Origin: Lutjanus erythropterus
Taxonomy: Eukaryota > Chordata > Actinopteri > Lutjaniformes > Lutjanidae
NCBI GenBank assembly: GCA_020091685.1
Contig: CM034607.1
Span: forward strand, 2,176,944 to 2,240,943
Length of the DNA stretch: 64,000 nucleotides
Reading direction: 5' to 3'
Of this stretch, positions 1-12,698 are shown one piece after another; position 1 is the first letter of the stretch; the number at the start of each line of letters is the position of its first letter. Below the pieces are notes generated by a model. That model made no database searches, was not told the DNA's origin, and was given only the letters and a program-made list of their open reading frames with translations. The translations under genes were made by a program, and so were the position numbers.

Positions 1-1184
1 CAACCGGTGGGCTTGGAGCTGAGCAGTGTTACCAAGTGAGCAATAGTCATCATATTTTTACAGTAATTTTGCCCTTTGTACAAGGTACAATCTGTAAGGC
101 TAAAGGTTCTTTTTTTTTTCTGGTATCACAAAAGGTTCCAAGCGAGCTGATCAAATTCTAAAAGGTGGACTGGCACTGCAGACTGCTGATTGGTCAGAGA
201 GAATCTGTCTCAAACAGCCACAAATCAAGAAATAATAACACCATCCCTTCAGTGTCCTCCATTGTTCTTTCATTTGTGGCACGTTGTCGCGACAGTTTCA
301 CGCTGCGTCGCTATGACAATCAGCTACACTGAGGGGGAACAATCTGCAGGGGAACATGAAATCGAGAGCACCTGGTACCAAAAGGGAGTCAAACTGAGCT
401 GAGCGGTACAATTCAGTGAGAATGAGGCTAAAGCTGAGGAGAGGAGCATGAATCTTAGATGATAATGATCATGTGTGTTGGACAGACTGAGGGAACAGGA
501 AGTGTGTGTGTCTGCAGCAGGCAGATTACATACAGTACAGTGTGTGATCCTGTGTGTGGTGATGGTGGTATAAATGGTTGAAGCAGCTCCAACAGGAGGC
601 AGCTGTGTTGCAGTAAGATAGGCCTGCAGTCTATCCCAGTGTTCTTGGCACTGATGGAGCACATCTCACAAATCTGGGAGGAATAATATTTTGGCTGGAT
701 GAAGGTGTTTCTGCTGGCAGCAACACACAGCCCTTTTCACTTCAAAATAATTACCTAATACATCTGACTCTAACAGACACATGGAAACCATATCAGCAAT
801 ACACTGCATTATATAACACCGTCAAAGTGAATTAGAAGCACAAGGTCTGAGCTTCCCAAGCTGATCATGAGGATAATATGGGTTTACAAGATGCTGGACC
901 TCCATTACGTGGTGAATCTAGTAAACAGCAGTGAGGCTGCAAGATTCAAACATTGTCTTATGTCACGAATGATTGTGTTTTGCAATATTTCAGGGGGCTA
1001 GGGGGTGTCACAGATTGACCGTGGTTGGCAAGACGTCACTACGAACTGCTTGGCGGTGGGTCGGGTGTGTACTTTGGCTGTTCTCCAGAGGTCGTCCGTC
1101 TCGGGTGTGGCTCGGCAAAGCTCAGAGCGCTTTAAATGGTGATGGAAATGCAAATCTACGTGGTCAAATGTGACAGCCCGATTG
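1..1184. other. Intergenic, no gene recognised
   Basis: No open frame here resembles a known protein and no splice-bounded coding exon could be built. The short frames that exist are of chance length. I see no clear repeat in the first 900 bases. The stretch from about 970 to 1180 is somewhat richer in G and CpG. Confidence 0.6.
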
Positions 1185-1430
1185 AGCCAAGGCCACACTA
1201 CACAATTTTAGTCCTGATTTTCAACTCGCTGATACCTGATCAGACGCAGATTGTTGCGCACCCTCATGCTGGAGGATCACAATGTGTGAACTATTAAAAG
1301 ACGTGACCCTGAGCTCGGCGAGAGCTCGCAGGGTCCTTGCTGATGCCTGAGACAGAGATCAAGTACGTTTAGCATCAAGTTGTTTCGGGGACGACTTGTG
1401 GCACCAGGCAGCAGCTCCAGCCAATGAGAG
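1185..1430. repeat. Probable interspersed repeat (MITE-like)
   Basis: The text from the 'ccacactacacaattttagtcctgatttt' area through 'agctcgcagggtccttgctg' to 'cttgtggcacc' resembles a non-coding repeat I know from fish genomes. No terminal inverted repeats or target duplication could be fixed, so the ends are approximate. Confidence 0.3.
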
Positions 1431-1454
1431 CAAACACAGACTAAGAGATGAAGA

Positions 1455-1860
1455 CTATTTTTTTGTGTATTTTTCACTGTGTTATGTTTTGTTATGTTTT
1501 GTTATGTCTTGTTCATCTTATGTTGTCTTCATCTTTAATGTCTTTTATATCTTGTTATGCCTTTAGTCTTTTTCATCTTGTTAGGTCTTGTCCGTCTTGT
1601 TACGTCTTTTTTGTCTTATGTCTTTTTCATCTTGTTAATCTTGTTATGTCGTTGTCTTTTACATCTTTTCCATCTCGTTATGTCTTGTTCATCTTGTTCG
1701 TTTTGTTAAAACAAAAAAGAAAAAAATGAAAACAACATAAGATTAAGTATTTTACGTCTTTTTCATTTGGTTGCATCTGTTTTTTTTTTTTGTCTTGTTA
1801 AGTATTTTATGTCTTTTTCATCTTGTTACCTATTCATTGTTTTCATCTTGTTACACACTA
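1455..1860. repeat. T-rich degenerate array of 'ttgttatgtctt' units
   Basis: About 400 bases are built from imperfect copies of ttgttatgtctt, ttcatcttgtta and similar words. The predicted membrane-like peptides across it are a by-product of T-rich codons (Phe, Leu, Cys, Val). A related array lies at 13585-13960, and both are followed by a similar 'cactgatrgatacacca' flank. Confidence 0.75.
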
Positions 1861-3254
1861 CGTTATGCACTGATAGATACACCAAGGAATCATAAATTAA
1901 TCAAGAAAATAATCTACCGATTAATTGACTATATCATTAGTGTCAAACAATTACTGTTATAGAAGTGTAGTACTGTGGAGTATTTGTTTTTAGTAACGTT
2001 AAGAAATTGCCTAATAGAAAGATCTGGTCATCAATAATTTCCTGTAAGCAGAGGTCGTCTCACCTACAACATCAGCCTTTTAATAGACCCCATACCCTGT
2101 TCAGAGGACCTGCGAGAGGATAGAAGTCAGAGCCAATCAGATCAAACAAATATTAGTGAGCATAAGCTGTTCCAGGTGTTGTATTTGTCACATCCTTTAA
2201 AGGGGGCCAGGTCGACACATCAGGCTGTTCAAACAGTTGAGCCGACTAAAGGGGCTTTGAGTTCCCAACCCTCTCAGCATGACAGCCAGAGGTGATAATG
2301 AAGCATCAAGTGGGGACTCCCTGTTAGCCCTGCCCCCCTCCCTCCCTCAGCTCGGCCTGCCAGAGAGCTCTGAGCGCACCAGGCTATGCCAACAGAAGCA
2401 GCATACAGCCATTTATCCTGCATACAGTATATGAATAATTTCCACTCTGCCTGTGAGTACAGAAGTGTGTCAGCCACAGAGTGAAATAAAAAGCCCATCT
2501 GCCCCGATTATCTTGCCACACTGCACTGTTGCTGAGCAGACTTGGGTTGGAGGCAGTGGCACGTGAGATGAACTATGGGTTGAGGAGGGAAGTGGAAGAT
2601 TAAACAGCACTTCAGGCAAGAGTGCCTTCTTCAACCTGTCATTTTCTGCTGAAATATTCAGGTGGTGGAACGGGGCAGCGATAAACACAGATTATGTAAG
2701 GTTGTTGGAAACACAGGAGGAGGATCTGTGTGGTGGACAAAGACGGAGACGAGATCCAACATGTGTGCTTAACGTGGGCCAAGTTATGTAAGAGGTTGGA
2801 GGGAATACAGATGCGTTTACAAATGACAGCTGGAATTTTATTGGGCTGCTTCTAATTAGGCTCTGCTCAGTGACAGCGTGTTTCAGCAAAACAAGGATGA
2901 GGGCTGGGCTGAAGCAACCTGCACAGAGACAAGAAAAGAATGTGCAGTGTGCTTTGCACCATGTGTGTCTGAATAATTTAATCTAGCACATGATTTGACT
3001 TATCAAGACTGTTTAGCCTGAACTACAGGGGAGTGCTTTGAATCCGTCCAATAAGAAACAAAGTAGAATTATTGTCTCTTTGCTCTCAAAAAGTAAATAA
3101 GTCTCAGACACCCTGAGGAAAGTTGTCCTGAGGTCATCTGTCAGATGTACTCTGTCTCCTTGTGTTTTCTTTCTAAGTGCCAAAGTCCTTATTTAAAATT
3201 TGTATTTTGTACTGTGACAAATAATAAAGGTGTAAATGAAACAAAAGGTCACTC
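1861..3254. other. Intergenic, mostly single-copy sequence
   Basis: Positions 1888-1945 carry a fragment of the 'gattaatcgaga' repeat also seen at 19150-19210. The rest, especially 2200-3000, looks like non-repetitive, moderately GC-rich sequence without a convincing exon. It could hold regulatory elements, but that cannot be judged without comparison to other fish. Confidence 0.45.
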
Positions 3255-4277
3255 ATCCATTTTCTTCCATCTATCCCAGACCAGGTTGAGGTGGCAGCAA
3301 GCTAAGCAGGATATTCCACCCGTCCATCTGTCCAGCAATGCTTTCCAAATCCTCCTGGGCGATCCCAAGGCCTTCTGAGGCCAGATGAGGTATGTAATCT
3401 CAGCAGAAAGCTCTGGCTCTACCCTGAGGTCTTCTTCCTTTTTGACATGCCCATAAAACCTCCATAGGAAGGTGTCCACCTTCCACTTTCCTCAACCAGC
3501 TCTACCACCTCAACTGGTTCCTTTTTACATGAAGGAGCAGCAATTCTACTCTGAGCTCCTCATCTTATCTTATCTTATTACCCTACGTAGGAAACTCATT
3601 TTGGCAACTTGGATCCGCGCTCTCAATCTTTTGGTCACTACCCAAAGCTCATGACCATAGGTGAGGGATGGAATGTAGATCGACTGGTAAATTCAAAGCT
3701 TTGTCTTTCCGTTCAGCTACCTCTTCATCATGACTGATGATGCTGCACCAAACCATCTGTCAATCTCACACTCCATTGTACCGTCTCTCATGAACAAGAC
3801 CCTAAGGTACTGAAACTCCTTTGTTTGGGACAGCAACTTACTCTCAACTCAGAGGGAGCAAACTACCATTTTCCAGCAGAGAACCATTGCTTCAGACTTG
3901 GAGGTCCTGACTGTCATCCTGATAAAAACAAAGAAGCAATTCTGAAGTTTGCAAACCGGACACTCTCCTCAATCCATCTGCGCCTTGAGATCCTGTCCAT
4001 GAATATCTCAGATGGGATGGGAGGCAAGGAGCAACCTTGTGTCCAAGACTGTGACCTGAAGATATGGACATAGCTTTTACTCTGGTTGTACAAGTACGGG
4101 ATGGCTTGTAGCAAAGGCCCTGGTGCCCCATACTCCGACAGTACCTCCCCTCACCATGAGCCCTACAGGGTACCCAGTCATAAGTTTTCTCCAAGAACGC
4201 AAAGCACATGTAGATGGATAACTTCCATGACAGGAGTTGGTCCACTGATCAACAGCCAGGATGGAAGCCGCACTGCC
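3255..4277 (-). mobile_element. Decayed LINE (non-LTR retrotransposon) reverse transcriptase
   Basis: Read on the minus strand, pieces in shifting frames match the reverse transcriptase and downstream region of a LINE family abundant in fish. The best piece, near 4010-3910, reads MDRISRRRWIEESVRFANFR followed by IASL. In intact relatives this is followed by the FADD catalytic motif, but here a frameshift leaves FYQDD. The end of the ORF near 3360-3255 matches the family's usual ending (GIAQEDLE-like, then LLPPQPG-like) in mixed frames. Stops and shifts throughout, plus a short cttat repeat at about 3559-3580, show that the copy is dead. The clade cannot be named safely from sequence alone. 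Confidence 0.8.
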
Positions 4278-4500
4278 CATCCTGTCTATCACTGTATATT
4301 TTTTCTTTATCTTTTTTTTATTTTGTTCTATTTCTAGTTCTGTGTTTTATTACTTACTTGTGTTTCTGTTACTTACTTTCAGTTATTTTTTTTTTAATAG
4401 AGCATTTCGGCCTACGTTTTTCACATGCGTGCTTTTTTTTTGTGCTTTTTATAACCGGTGTGACAATAAATGTCTTGAATCTTGAAACTTGTCAGCTGGA
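4278..4500 (+). mobile_element. Probable retroelement 3' end
   Basis: A T-rich stretch ends in 'tgacaataaatgtcttgaatcttgaa', the form seen at 3' ends of fish LINEs and their derivatives: a polyadenylation-like ataaa followed by a short repeated tail (ttgaatc). It abuts the opposite-strand LINE relic at 3255-4277. Confidence 0.5.
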
Positions 4501-4929
4501 GCCTCTGGAGTGAATGAACATAGTAATGATAATGTTATTAGTAATAACTTTTTCCATATAAATAATAGGTTTTATTGACTGGGATATTATGAATATGATG
4601 CATCACGACTACCCACAATCAAAACACTTCTTTACTGAGAACAAGTTTCCTTTCCCAGTAAGGAGTAGTGTAAAGAGGTAATTATATTACAGTTACTAAT
4701 CCAAGTAACTCTGAGTTACTTTTTGTCCAAGGCTATCTTATGATGCCAACATGCAGCAGGTCCAGGCAGGTCACATCTGCTGATAGCCAAAAAACAAAAG
4801 ATGGAAGACTTCGGGGAGAGAGGCATACTCTCCACAGGTAGAAGTGTTGTCATTATTTTGAGTCTGTTTGGCTCCTCCAGAGAGAGAATATGCAGTGATG
4901 GAGTCTAATTTGAAGTCCATGACATGAGC

Positions 4930-5168
4930 TTTTCACACTGCACTTAGCCCCAGGCTAAGGGAGCTGTTAGCCCCAGGCTAAGAAAGCTTTCACTCTGGCA
5001 CAATCCTGGAACACTGGAACATTTGGAACTTTCCAGTATGGGCTAACCCTGACTTTAGCCTGGGGCTTGCTGGCCCTGCTCCAGAGCAAGATTAGCCCTG
5101 GGTTTGTGGGGTTATCCCCTGAAAATCAACTAAACCAAGAGCTAAAAGGTGTCAGTGTGAAATGGGGC
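4930..5168. mobile_element. MITE with inverted 'tttcacactg' ends
   Basis: The left end reads tttcacactgcacttagcc and the right end reads gtcagtgtgaaatggggct, which are inverted copies. The interior repeats the near-palindrome ttagccccaggctaa several times, so the element is a short foldback. No target duplication was resolved. Confidence 0.55.
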
Positions 5169-6070
5169 TAAAAGAAAGGCAGCTTCTTTTGTTGTCAACA
5201 AGTGCCAAAATCTTATTTAATGCAGGTTTAAAATGTTCCAAATTTATATATGTATACATATGTGTACATATCTATGTGTATGCATCTGTATATACGTGTA
5301 AGTGTAGGGAGCACAGTTCAGCCCATATCTTATTACCTTGTATTCCATCTGTTTATGTCTTGTGTTGCTCAATTATACATATGCAATAAAAAATAAACTT
5401 TACAATGTGCAGAATGTGTCACACCTACTTTATGAGTTTGTGTTGGAGCAGAGCAGAGTGAGAGCAGAGCCTGTGCTCCTCTGTTTTGTCTAAGGAGGGT
5501 CAGTTTACTTAACGGGTGGGAAAGAACCGAGCTTCCTGGCCGGGCCCTTCACGCTCTCTGCACTGGCTTAGGTGGCATCTTCCACCATCACATGGGTTCT
5601 GAATTTCAACAGAAAGATTGAAACTCCACAAGAACATCATGCATGGCATTTCTGTTCACTCTATATGTTTCTATCTAACTATAAAACAAGGAATCTCTCT
5701 CTGTCTCTCCGTCCTTCTGTAATTTAGTATAATGTAATAAGACACTTAGTGAGCTCCAGAGGAGCTGACTCTGGCCCAGCAGAACAACACAATCAGGATC
5801 AGCCAACTGTGATTAGATTCAAACTCAGCTCAGCTGAGAAATAGCATGAGTTACACACACTTACACAATACACTATTAAAACAAGAGTAGAGTGCAGATG
5901 TCCACCAGGCAACAGATGGTGAAGCACCTATTACAATGTTAAATTACAAAATTTAGAGGAAAAGGCGCTGAGCTATAGATGTAGCCCATAATGCACATCT
6001 GGTTGACAAAATATTTGTTGGTGTATAAGGTACATAATTTTTACAGTTAAACAATGTGATAATAAATTTA
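5169..6070. other. Intergenic, no gene recognised
   Basis: Contains an alternating purine/pyrimidine stretch at about 5235-5300 (atatatgtatacatatgtg and similar) and otherwise nothing recognisable. Confidence 0.5.
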
Positions 6071-6384
6071 CACTGTAAAAAACAGTTGAGACAACTCAAC
6101 AAGGCAAGGTACTGCTATAGATTTTTAAGTTTAAAACTCTTGAGCTTTTAAATAGATTTTAAAACGTTTTGCTGACCCATAATCTTTAGTTGAGATAATT
6201 TACTTTTCTTGTTTAGATAAACTTGAATCCTTGAGTTTTAGAAACTCAAAAACAGTATCTCAAATATTGAAAAAAAAAACTTTTTTTAAAAACTTTTTTC
6301 TGAATCTGAATCTGAGTTGGGTTAAAAAATCTATCTGTAGTACGTTGCCTTGAAAGTTTCCTCAACTTTTTTGTTTTTACAGTG
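6071..6384. mobile_element. TA-flanked MITE with 'cactgtaaaaa' terminal repeats
   Basis: The element starts cactgtaaaaaacagttgag and ends ctcaacttttttgtttttac then agtg. The ends are inverted repeats (cactgtaaaaa plus a subterminal gttgag). A TA dinucleotide lies immediately outside each end (6069-6070 and 6385-6386), as expected for a Tc1/mariner-type target. The interior is AT-rich and non-coding. Confidence 0.7.
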
Positions 6385-6386
6385 TA

Positions 6387-7640
6387 GAACTACAACAATG
6401 ATAAATGAAAATTAAAATGTAAAAAAAACCCAAAACAATCTGTTATTTGTTTCCATATAATTTTTTGCCAAAGCCACAGGGAGCCACTGGAGAGGCGCTA
6501 AAGAGTGGCTCTGGAACCACCAGTTGCAGACTCCTGACTTCACTGTATAAACATAGACCTGTAGACCCCATAGTGCCTTGGAGCGCCAACTCTATATTTC
6601 ACTGTAGTCTCCAGGAAAGCCAGTCATTTTAGAATCACCCCCAGTGTATTAAAAATCTGGAAAAAGGCCTGAGCTTTGTGTTGTAGATACTTTAAGTTGT
6701 TATCAACAACCAGAACCAGATATATTTATTACAATGTTGAAATCTGAGTTTTTTTTCTGCTGTTAAAAGCAGAGCTCTCTCTGCCAGAGAAAGACACTGG
6801 GGGGAAGCGTGATGTAGAGTCAGTAGTAATGACTCACCAGGTCACGTCTTTTCCACATATAAATTCATTATTTTTCTCGTACAAGTTCCCAAAACACAAC
6901 CTACTGTCACAATATTGCTGTTTGTTGTGGAGCAAAGTGTGGGACATGTCTGTTTTATTTTGAAAGCCCAGTGTTATCCAGTGATGATCTTTTGCTGTCA
7001 GTGTGACTCAGTGTGATCATATTTGTTCCAAAACTGACCTGAAGTTACTTTCTCTGATTTGAGACATTTTCCAGCAGTTTTAGTGCTACTTGTTGTTTTG
7101 TCTGGTGTTTATAGACATTTATAGAAATTATAGAATTCCACTGGTGTTTAGAGGGTTAATAAAGGAACAATAAGTGAGATAAGTCCAAACTTCTGCATTT
7201 AAACGTGGTTATTTATTTAGACTACTTTGTTCCTTGTTACTCATGTAGAATATTGCAGATATATACAGATATATACAATAGATACAATATAACAGATGCT
7301 TTACATCAATATAATGGGTGTAGAAAACTCACAAAAGCTGAAACTTTAAATAATGTATACTTGCTGTTGCCCAGCCGGTGATTTTTCAATTTTTCACAGG
7401 GTGGATGGCCCAGTTTCACATCATTATGGGAACATTATAGGAACACTACAGGCAGCAGTGTTCTCTGATGCTCTTGCTTTTGTTGCTACTTTGATCATGA
7501 AGGTGACACTACTGTATGTGGGGGCACTTCAACCTTCAAGTTCTGCAAGAAAACACAATATTTCTGAAAATATAGCTTGTTTCTATCACTAAGATATTTC
7601 ATATTTCCATCACACTTTACAAGAAAATGCAAACAGACAC
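6387..7640. other. Intergenic, no gene recognised
   Basis: AT-rich sequence without a supportable exon. Short frames such as 6447-6632 and 7353-7592 have no recognisable domain and no flanking splice logic. Confidence 0.5.
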
Positions 7641-7643
7641 ACA

Positions 7644-7860
7644 TTAATTATCCAAACTCAGCAACTCCTCTGTCACTTTGAATTGATCATTAATAAACCT
7701 GATGAAAATGACTAACTCAGCATTGTCAGTTTTATCTGTGCTTTCATCAAACACCACAGAGTTTGAGGTGAAAACTGTTGCTTTGTCATGTAACTGGTTA
7801 GAAATGTCTCTTGATAATCTGCTCTGTCCCTGTCTTCTTGAACAAGTTATTCTTTTCTGA
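7644..7860 (-). pseudogene. hAT-family transposase fragment
   Basis: The minus-strand frame contains VVFDESTDKTDNAELVIFIR, then NDQFKVTEELLSL. This is the recognisable DEST block of hAT-type transposases of the ZBED/GTF2IRD2-like group, in which a catalytic aspartate region is followed by 'DTAQL..FIRG.N..FEVTEELL' in relatives. Upstream in the same frame, RLSRDISNQLHDKAT also fits the family. The frame ends right after LLSLDN and no further transposase sequence is visible on either side, so this is about a tenth of a normal transposase and cannot be functional. Terminal inverted repeats were not found. Confidence 0.75.
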
Positions 7861-7916
7861 AAATAGAATATAAAATATAAAGTGATTGAAACATGCAGTG
7901 TAACTAAAAAAGTCAT

Positions 7917-10670
7917 TTTGGGGAAGAGGGAGATGCATTTTGGTTAGCAAGGAAGATGGTGTCTCATCTCAAATCACCTGCTGATGTTGCCTGTTCATAG
8001 ATCTAGTCATGTGCCAGTGGAAGTTGTGGCTATTCAGAAGGTTATCATCGTCATGTTCAAGTCCTTACATTTAAAACATCAAATTTCTTGAAAATCGTTT
8101 CAGAATTAAGGAAGTTGATTTTGTAGTGAGGTATGCATCTCTCAGTACACACTGTATTTGTTTACTAGCAGACCTTGAACACTCCAGTATTGTGACCATG
8201 CAGATGCACAGTGGCGACATGCAGCAACAACCAACTGCGGTGCATGAACGCGCTAGAAGGACGGCGTTCTTTGTACATGCTCTTATTTTTGATGAATGAT
8301 GAACTACCAGTTAATTAATTATGAGCGTGAACGTGAGCATTGTTCTCTCCTGAGAGAGATAACGGTGCTCTCATCATCAGCTGATTAAAAAAAAACGTGT
8401 GATCACAGCAGAGAGGGAGAGAGAGAGTGCAAATATGGACAGAAGTGTCGACGTGATATAAAAACTTTAGTTGATCATTGTAAGAACTACACTGCAGATA
8501 ACAACAACAACAAACAGGCAGATGGATCATATTGTCTTTGCCCTACTCCTCGGGCATTATGGTGCATTCAGTTTGAACTGGAAAATCATAATTTTGAGTT
8601 CCCAATTTCAACAGCATGTTGGTGTTGAAGTTTGCTGTCTGCTGTAGAGTAAAACGTTCTGTAATTGTTGTATATTGTTGTTATTAGCTGTAGAAGTTGT
8701 CCTGGCCATTCAAATTAATACAAAAAACATGAATATGGTGCAAAAATTTAGTTTGACAACATTATTATAGACTCTAGCGTTCCTGTTAAGGCCTTTTCAG
8801 ATGGGGGGGCAACATTACGCCTGTGTACCCACTGGGATCCACAGGTTCTCACTACTCTCATCTTGAGAACAGACAGACAGACAAGCACTCTGTGTGTAAA
8901 TGCCAGGTAATCTATGTGTGGCAACCAGGGGACATGGCTTCTGTGCACTACTGTCTCCTAGAACCACTGCTACACATAGCTGATATAGCCTTTCCAGTCT
9001 TGCCCATAGATGTATGGTCCTCTCTTGATGCCCTGCCATGTCAAAAGCCCCTTCCTTATGTCCCTGCAGCTATTTTAAAACAGTTATAGATTTCAGGAAA
9101 CTCACAAACAGCAAGAATCAGCCTCTCATCTGTTGTAGTTGCGCGTCACATGGGGAAAAAGTTCTGGAAAAATCAACTCAAGCTACGGTTGGGCGTGAGA
9201 GACGAGCATGACCATGACACTTTGACAGGATCACACCCACTTGTGGCTCCACCTGTGTGATTGCCCCTGACTCCTGACCTGCCCCGTTGCCTGCCGAAAA
9301 TTAATTAATTAATTACGCGGTGCATCAATCACTCTATGTCAGAAAAAAAACATTAGGAGGAGGTTATGTTGTAAAATATAATAAAAAGAAGAAGAAATGA
9401 ACATGAGCTAGTTAACTTTTGGAACTGTGAACTTTGAGCTAGCTTTTTTGAAGCGTGAACATTATTCTGCAGAAGGTCCAGTTCAAGAAGACAAGGACCA
9501 AAATGTGTCCAGCACCAGACTAAATGAGTCTTGTTTTCAGCTTAGCAGTTGTTGGTCACTTGTGGCCCCTACTGGCAGTTTAAGAGGAGTCAGTATAAAA
9601 CAGAGCAATCAATAACACAGAATTCTCAAGATTTTTCCAAACAAGAAACTTCAAACATCATGTCATGAGACTAGGACCAACGTTTGCAGCAGATTTGCCC
9701 TTCATCATCTTTTCTGCTGCCATTTTCCAGGCAGCTCTTCTTATCTCGGCGTTGGCACATCAAACAGACGTTAATAATGTTTAATTACAGATAGAATCTC
9801 TTTGAAGTGCGAGCTTCACTGAGGAATACCAACGTGAATTCTGTAAATGTGGTGAATGTGATTGCTGACACACAGAAAACATGTTTTATTATAGTGCTAC
9901 AGTTCAGAACAAGGTGGTGTGTTGTCACCAGGCTTCCTGCCTGCAGGGTCACAACTCTTCTCCCATCATGAACCCGTGAGCAGAACTTTACATCCTGAAC
10001 AGTGGACAGACACCTCCTCTTTGTTCCTGGAAGCTTTAGTGGGAAACCAGCTTTCCGTCAGCAGCATCATCCTCCTTCCAGTGGGGTCAGAAACAGCCCG
10101 GAGACTGGAACAGGTACAATAAACAAGCAGGGCAGTGCAAGGTTTCTATAAAACTTCAAAGTACCTTTGATTCACTTTAAATAGAGATGATGGCTGCTTC
10201 AGTTTAAACACAGATAAAAGAAGGCAGCAGTGGGAGGGTTTCCAAAGGTCAGGATTATGCAACCAGTCCCAGTACAGCCTGCTCCCTGCTCTCTCTCTCG
10301 GGATGTTTGGAGTGCTGAACGTCACTTACTGACACAGCTGCTCAGCATATGCAGCTGTAAACACACTCTGAATGAGTCATGTTGAAATCAGATACATACA
10401 CTGTGACTATCTTGTAAACAATGAGGATTCTACGCAACAGAAATGGATTATAAAGTGGTGTATCTGTCCCTCTGACATCATTTTACATGATCACAAATGC
10501 AGTTTTTACAAGGAAGAAATATGTAAAGTGAATAAAGTTTCCTCAACAACTCACAAAAGATCGAATTGCAGTTACTGTTTTTGTAAAGAATTGGACAATT
10601 TTACAGTCATTAACCATTTTACTTTGGTTAGAAAATCAGTTCGAATAATGTGTTCACCTCTACATTTGGT
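7917..10670. other. Intergenic, no gene recognised
   Basis: No credible exon. Small local features: an A/T foldback 'ttaattaattaatta' at about 9300-9315, and 'tgagcgtgaacgtgagcattgttctctcctgag' with nearby direct repeats around 8320-8420. The frame at 9919-10122 carries no domain. Confidence 0.5.
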
Positions 10671-10671
10671 T

Positions 10672-10800
10672 CAGTTTATTAGGATCCCCATTAGCTGCAG
10701 CAAATGCTGCCGCTGTTCTTACTGGGGTCCAACACATGTGCATAAAATTATACAATACATAATGCAAAACAATACATACTTTACAACATAATAAAACCTG
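10672..10800 (-). mobile_element. LINE-type 3' end
   Basis: On the minus strand the text runs ttggaccccagtaagaacag, then ctgcagctaatggggatcct and aataaac. The 'aatggggatcctaataaa' ending is common at the 3' ends of fish retroelements. The body is missing, as is usual for a 5'-truncated copy. Confidence 0.55.
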
Positions 10801-11370
10801 AAAACCCACAGCACAGACTGCTGTTATTCAAATGATGTGAGTCATGGAAATGTTTTTACAGCCACCTCCCTTAATCATTCAAATCATACATTTCTTAATC
10901 TCACATCCATTTTAAATTATCCTATTTATATATTACATTATTGTATATAAATATATATATTTACACTAATGTAATGTATTGCTTTGCCAAATTTACAAGA
11001 GGGAACAAATCATTAAGAATTTCACAATTCCCCGAATGATGAGTTTCCCCGAATCCAACAACTCACAGAACTGTTAAGATTTTATAAGAGTCTGGTACTT
11101 CTCTCCAGGTGACTGTTCTCCTGCTTCTGTCTCGCCACATAAAAGAGTTGTCATGTTCACCTCATAAAACAGGAAATAGTTTTATATTTTATACCCCATA
11201 TCTAGTTATAGCTACTACAAAGAACTTTAATATTGTGTTGATTTTTGGAGAATAACTATACAAAAATAGTTGCTCTTTCTGCTGATAGTCTTGTTTGCTC
11301 ATGTAGGTCATATAGAGACATCAGTATTTAAAAAATCCTTGTAGTGGGTTTAAATTATATATAATAATAA
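10801..11370. other. Intergenic, no gene recognised
   Basis: AT-rich sequence, including 'tatataaatatatatattta' around 10945, with no supportable feature. Confidence 0.5.
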
Positions 11371-11371
11371 T

Positions 11372-11540
11372 GATAAATTTATTTATCTAACACCTTTTAA
11401 AAACAGAGTTTACAAAGTGTTTTGACTGACAAAGCAAAAGAGCAGGATATCCAGGAGGCAACGTGATGACACAAAGCCAAAGAAACCAAACAAGACAACA
11501 AGAAGAAAACATAGAAATAAAAACATGACAATAAAAATAA
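11372..11540 (-). repeat. Fish interspersed repeat, retroelement 3'-end type
   Basis: The stretch 'aatttatttatctaacacct' followed by 'tttaaaaacagagtttacaaagtgtttt' matches the widespread fish 'tttatatagcacctttcaaaacagagttacaaagtgcttt' motif. Orientation and ends are approximate. Confidence 0.5.
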
Positions 11541-12689
11541 ATAAAAGAAAGTGCTAAGAGTGCAGGGATGACATCACATGATGTTGTGTTGTCAGTGTAA
11601 ATCATTAAGATTATATATAGTTTATAGTTCTCAGCTCCAGGCCCCCAGAGAAAATCTTGCCCCCTGTTGTTGAGCCATATCTGAGCATACTCAATAAACT
11701 TCATTGCAATCTGCCATGAAAGTTGTGAAACTGGTGGACATCTTTGAGTTGGACAGACCCACCCACTTTCCTTCTAAGGGCAGTGGTTGAAGTAACGGTC
11801 TACTTTGGAGAAAAGTGTCCCCATCTCCCGGCTCAGTGTTTAGGTGTTGGGTGAGGTCGGGGTAGGGGTTGGGGGTGGGGTTGGCGGTGGCAGACAGCCA
11901 GGCTCTTCTCAGGAAACCGAGGCAGGCAGGGAGTGGTTCCTCTTCCCTTATCACCATATCCTGTCCTCCGCTCTGACGAGCGCACCGTTTACACCCTTCA
12001 CAGCTCACAGTGACCGGGCATCAGATTAGCGGTTCACACAGTCATCAATCAGCTTGAACAAACCCCACAACACACAGGCCTCCTGCTGAATACACACTCA
12101 GCAGATGGATGGTCGTGCTTTCAAAGTCCATTTCCTCAGCCGTAAGAGAGCGCGGGATCAAAGAGCGGACAACTGAATGTGACTGAAATACACAAACAGA
12201 CTGGTATACATGTTCGTGGAGACAAAAAGATCCTGTTGCTTCTTTCTTTGAAGCTAATATTGCAGCTATATCTTATGTCAGGAGCAGAAGAAGTTATTGT
12301 AAAAAGCTGGAGAAAAGTTCAAGAGTCCAGATCTGCTGTACATTCTTTTATTGAAGTATTTAATGACCACATGCTTTAGATTATATTCTACAAACGCTCT
12401 AATGTTGGAGATCAAACATCATACAGTGGATTGGCAGGGCCTGGCACACGGTTTGTCCAGCCTGTATATTTCTTAAAGCTGAAACCAGCACTGAAAGTTT
12501 GACGTTTTAAGCTACCTGTCGGTTTTGATCCTTTATAGAAATGGTGGTAAACCTGCTGCTGATCCACTCTCAATCTTATCAGCAAGTGACTGAACTATGA
12601 CATTGTTTCCTCGCTAGCCATGTTACCAGGATAGGGACCAAGTCATTGCTTTGCAAGTCACAAGTTAGTCTCTAATTGTTTGCACTCAA
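11541..12689. other. Intergenic, no gene recognised
   Basis: The G-rich run at 11840-11885 (tgggtgaggtcggggtaggggttggg and on) is a local simple-sequence feature and the source of the Gly/Val-rich false frame there. Positions 12640-12698 belong to an 'aagtcacaagt'-type repeat like the one at 37430-37900. Confidence 0.45.
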
Positions 12690-12698
12690 GTCAAGAGT

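Noticed and set aside
1448..1962. Hydrophobic membrane-like peptides
   Set aside because: T-rich degenerate repeat gives runs of Phe/Leu/Cys/Val codons; no domain and no splice context.
10372..10791. 139-codon plus-strand frame
   Set aside because: Its end runs through an antisense LINE 3' terminus and no protein similarity is recognisable.
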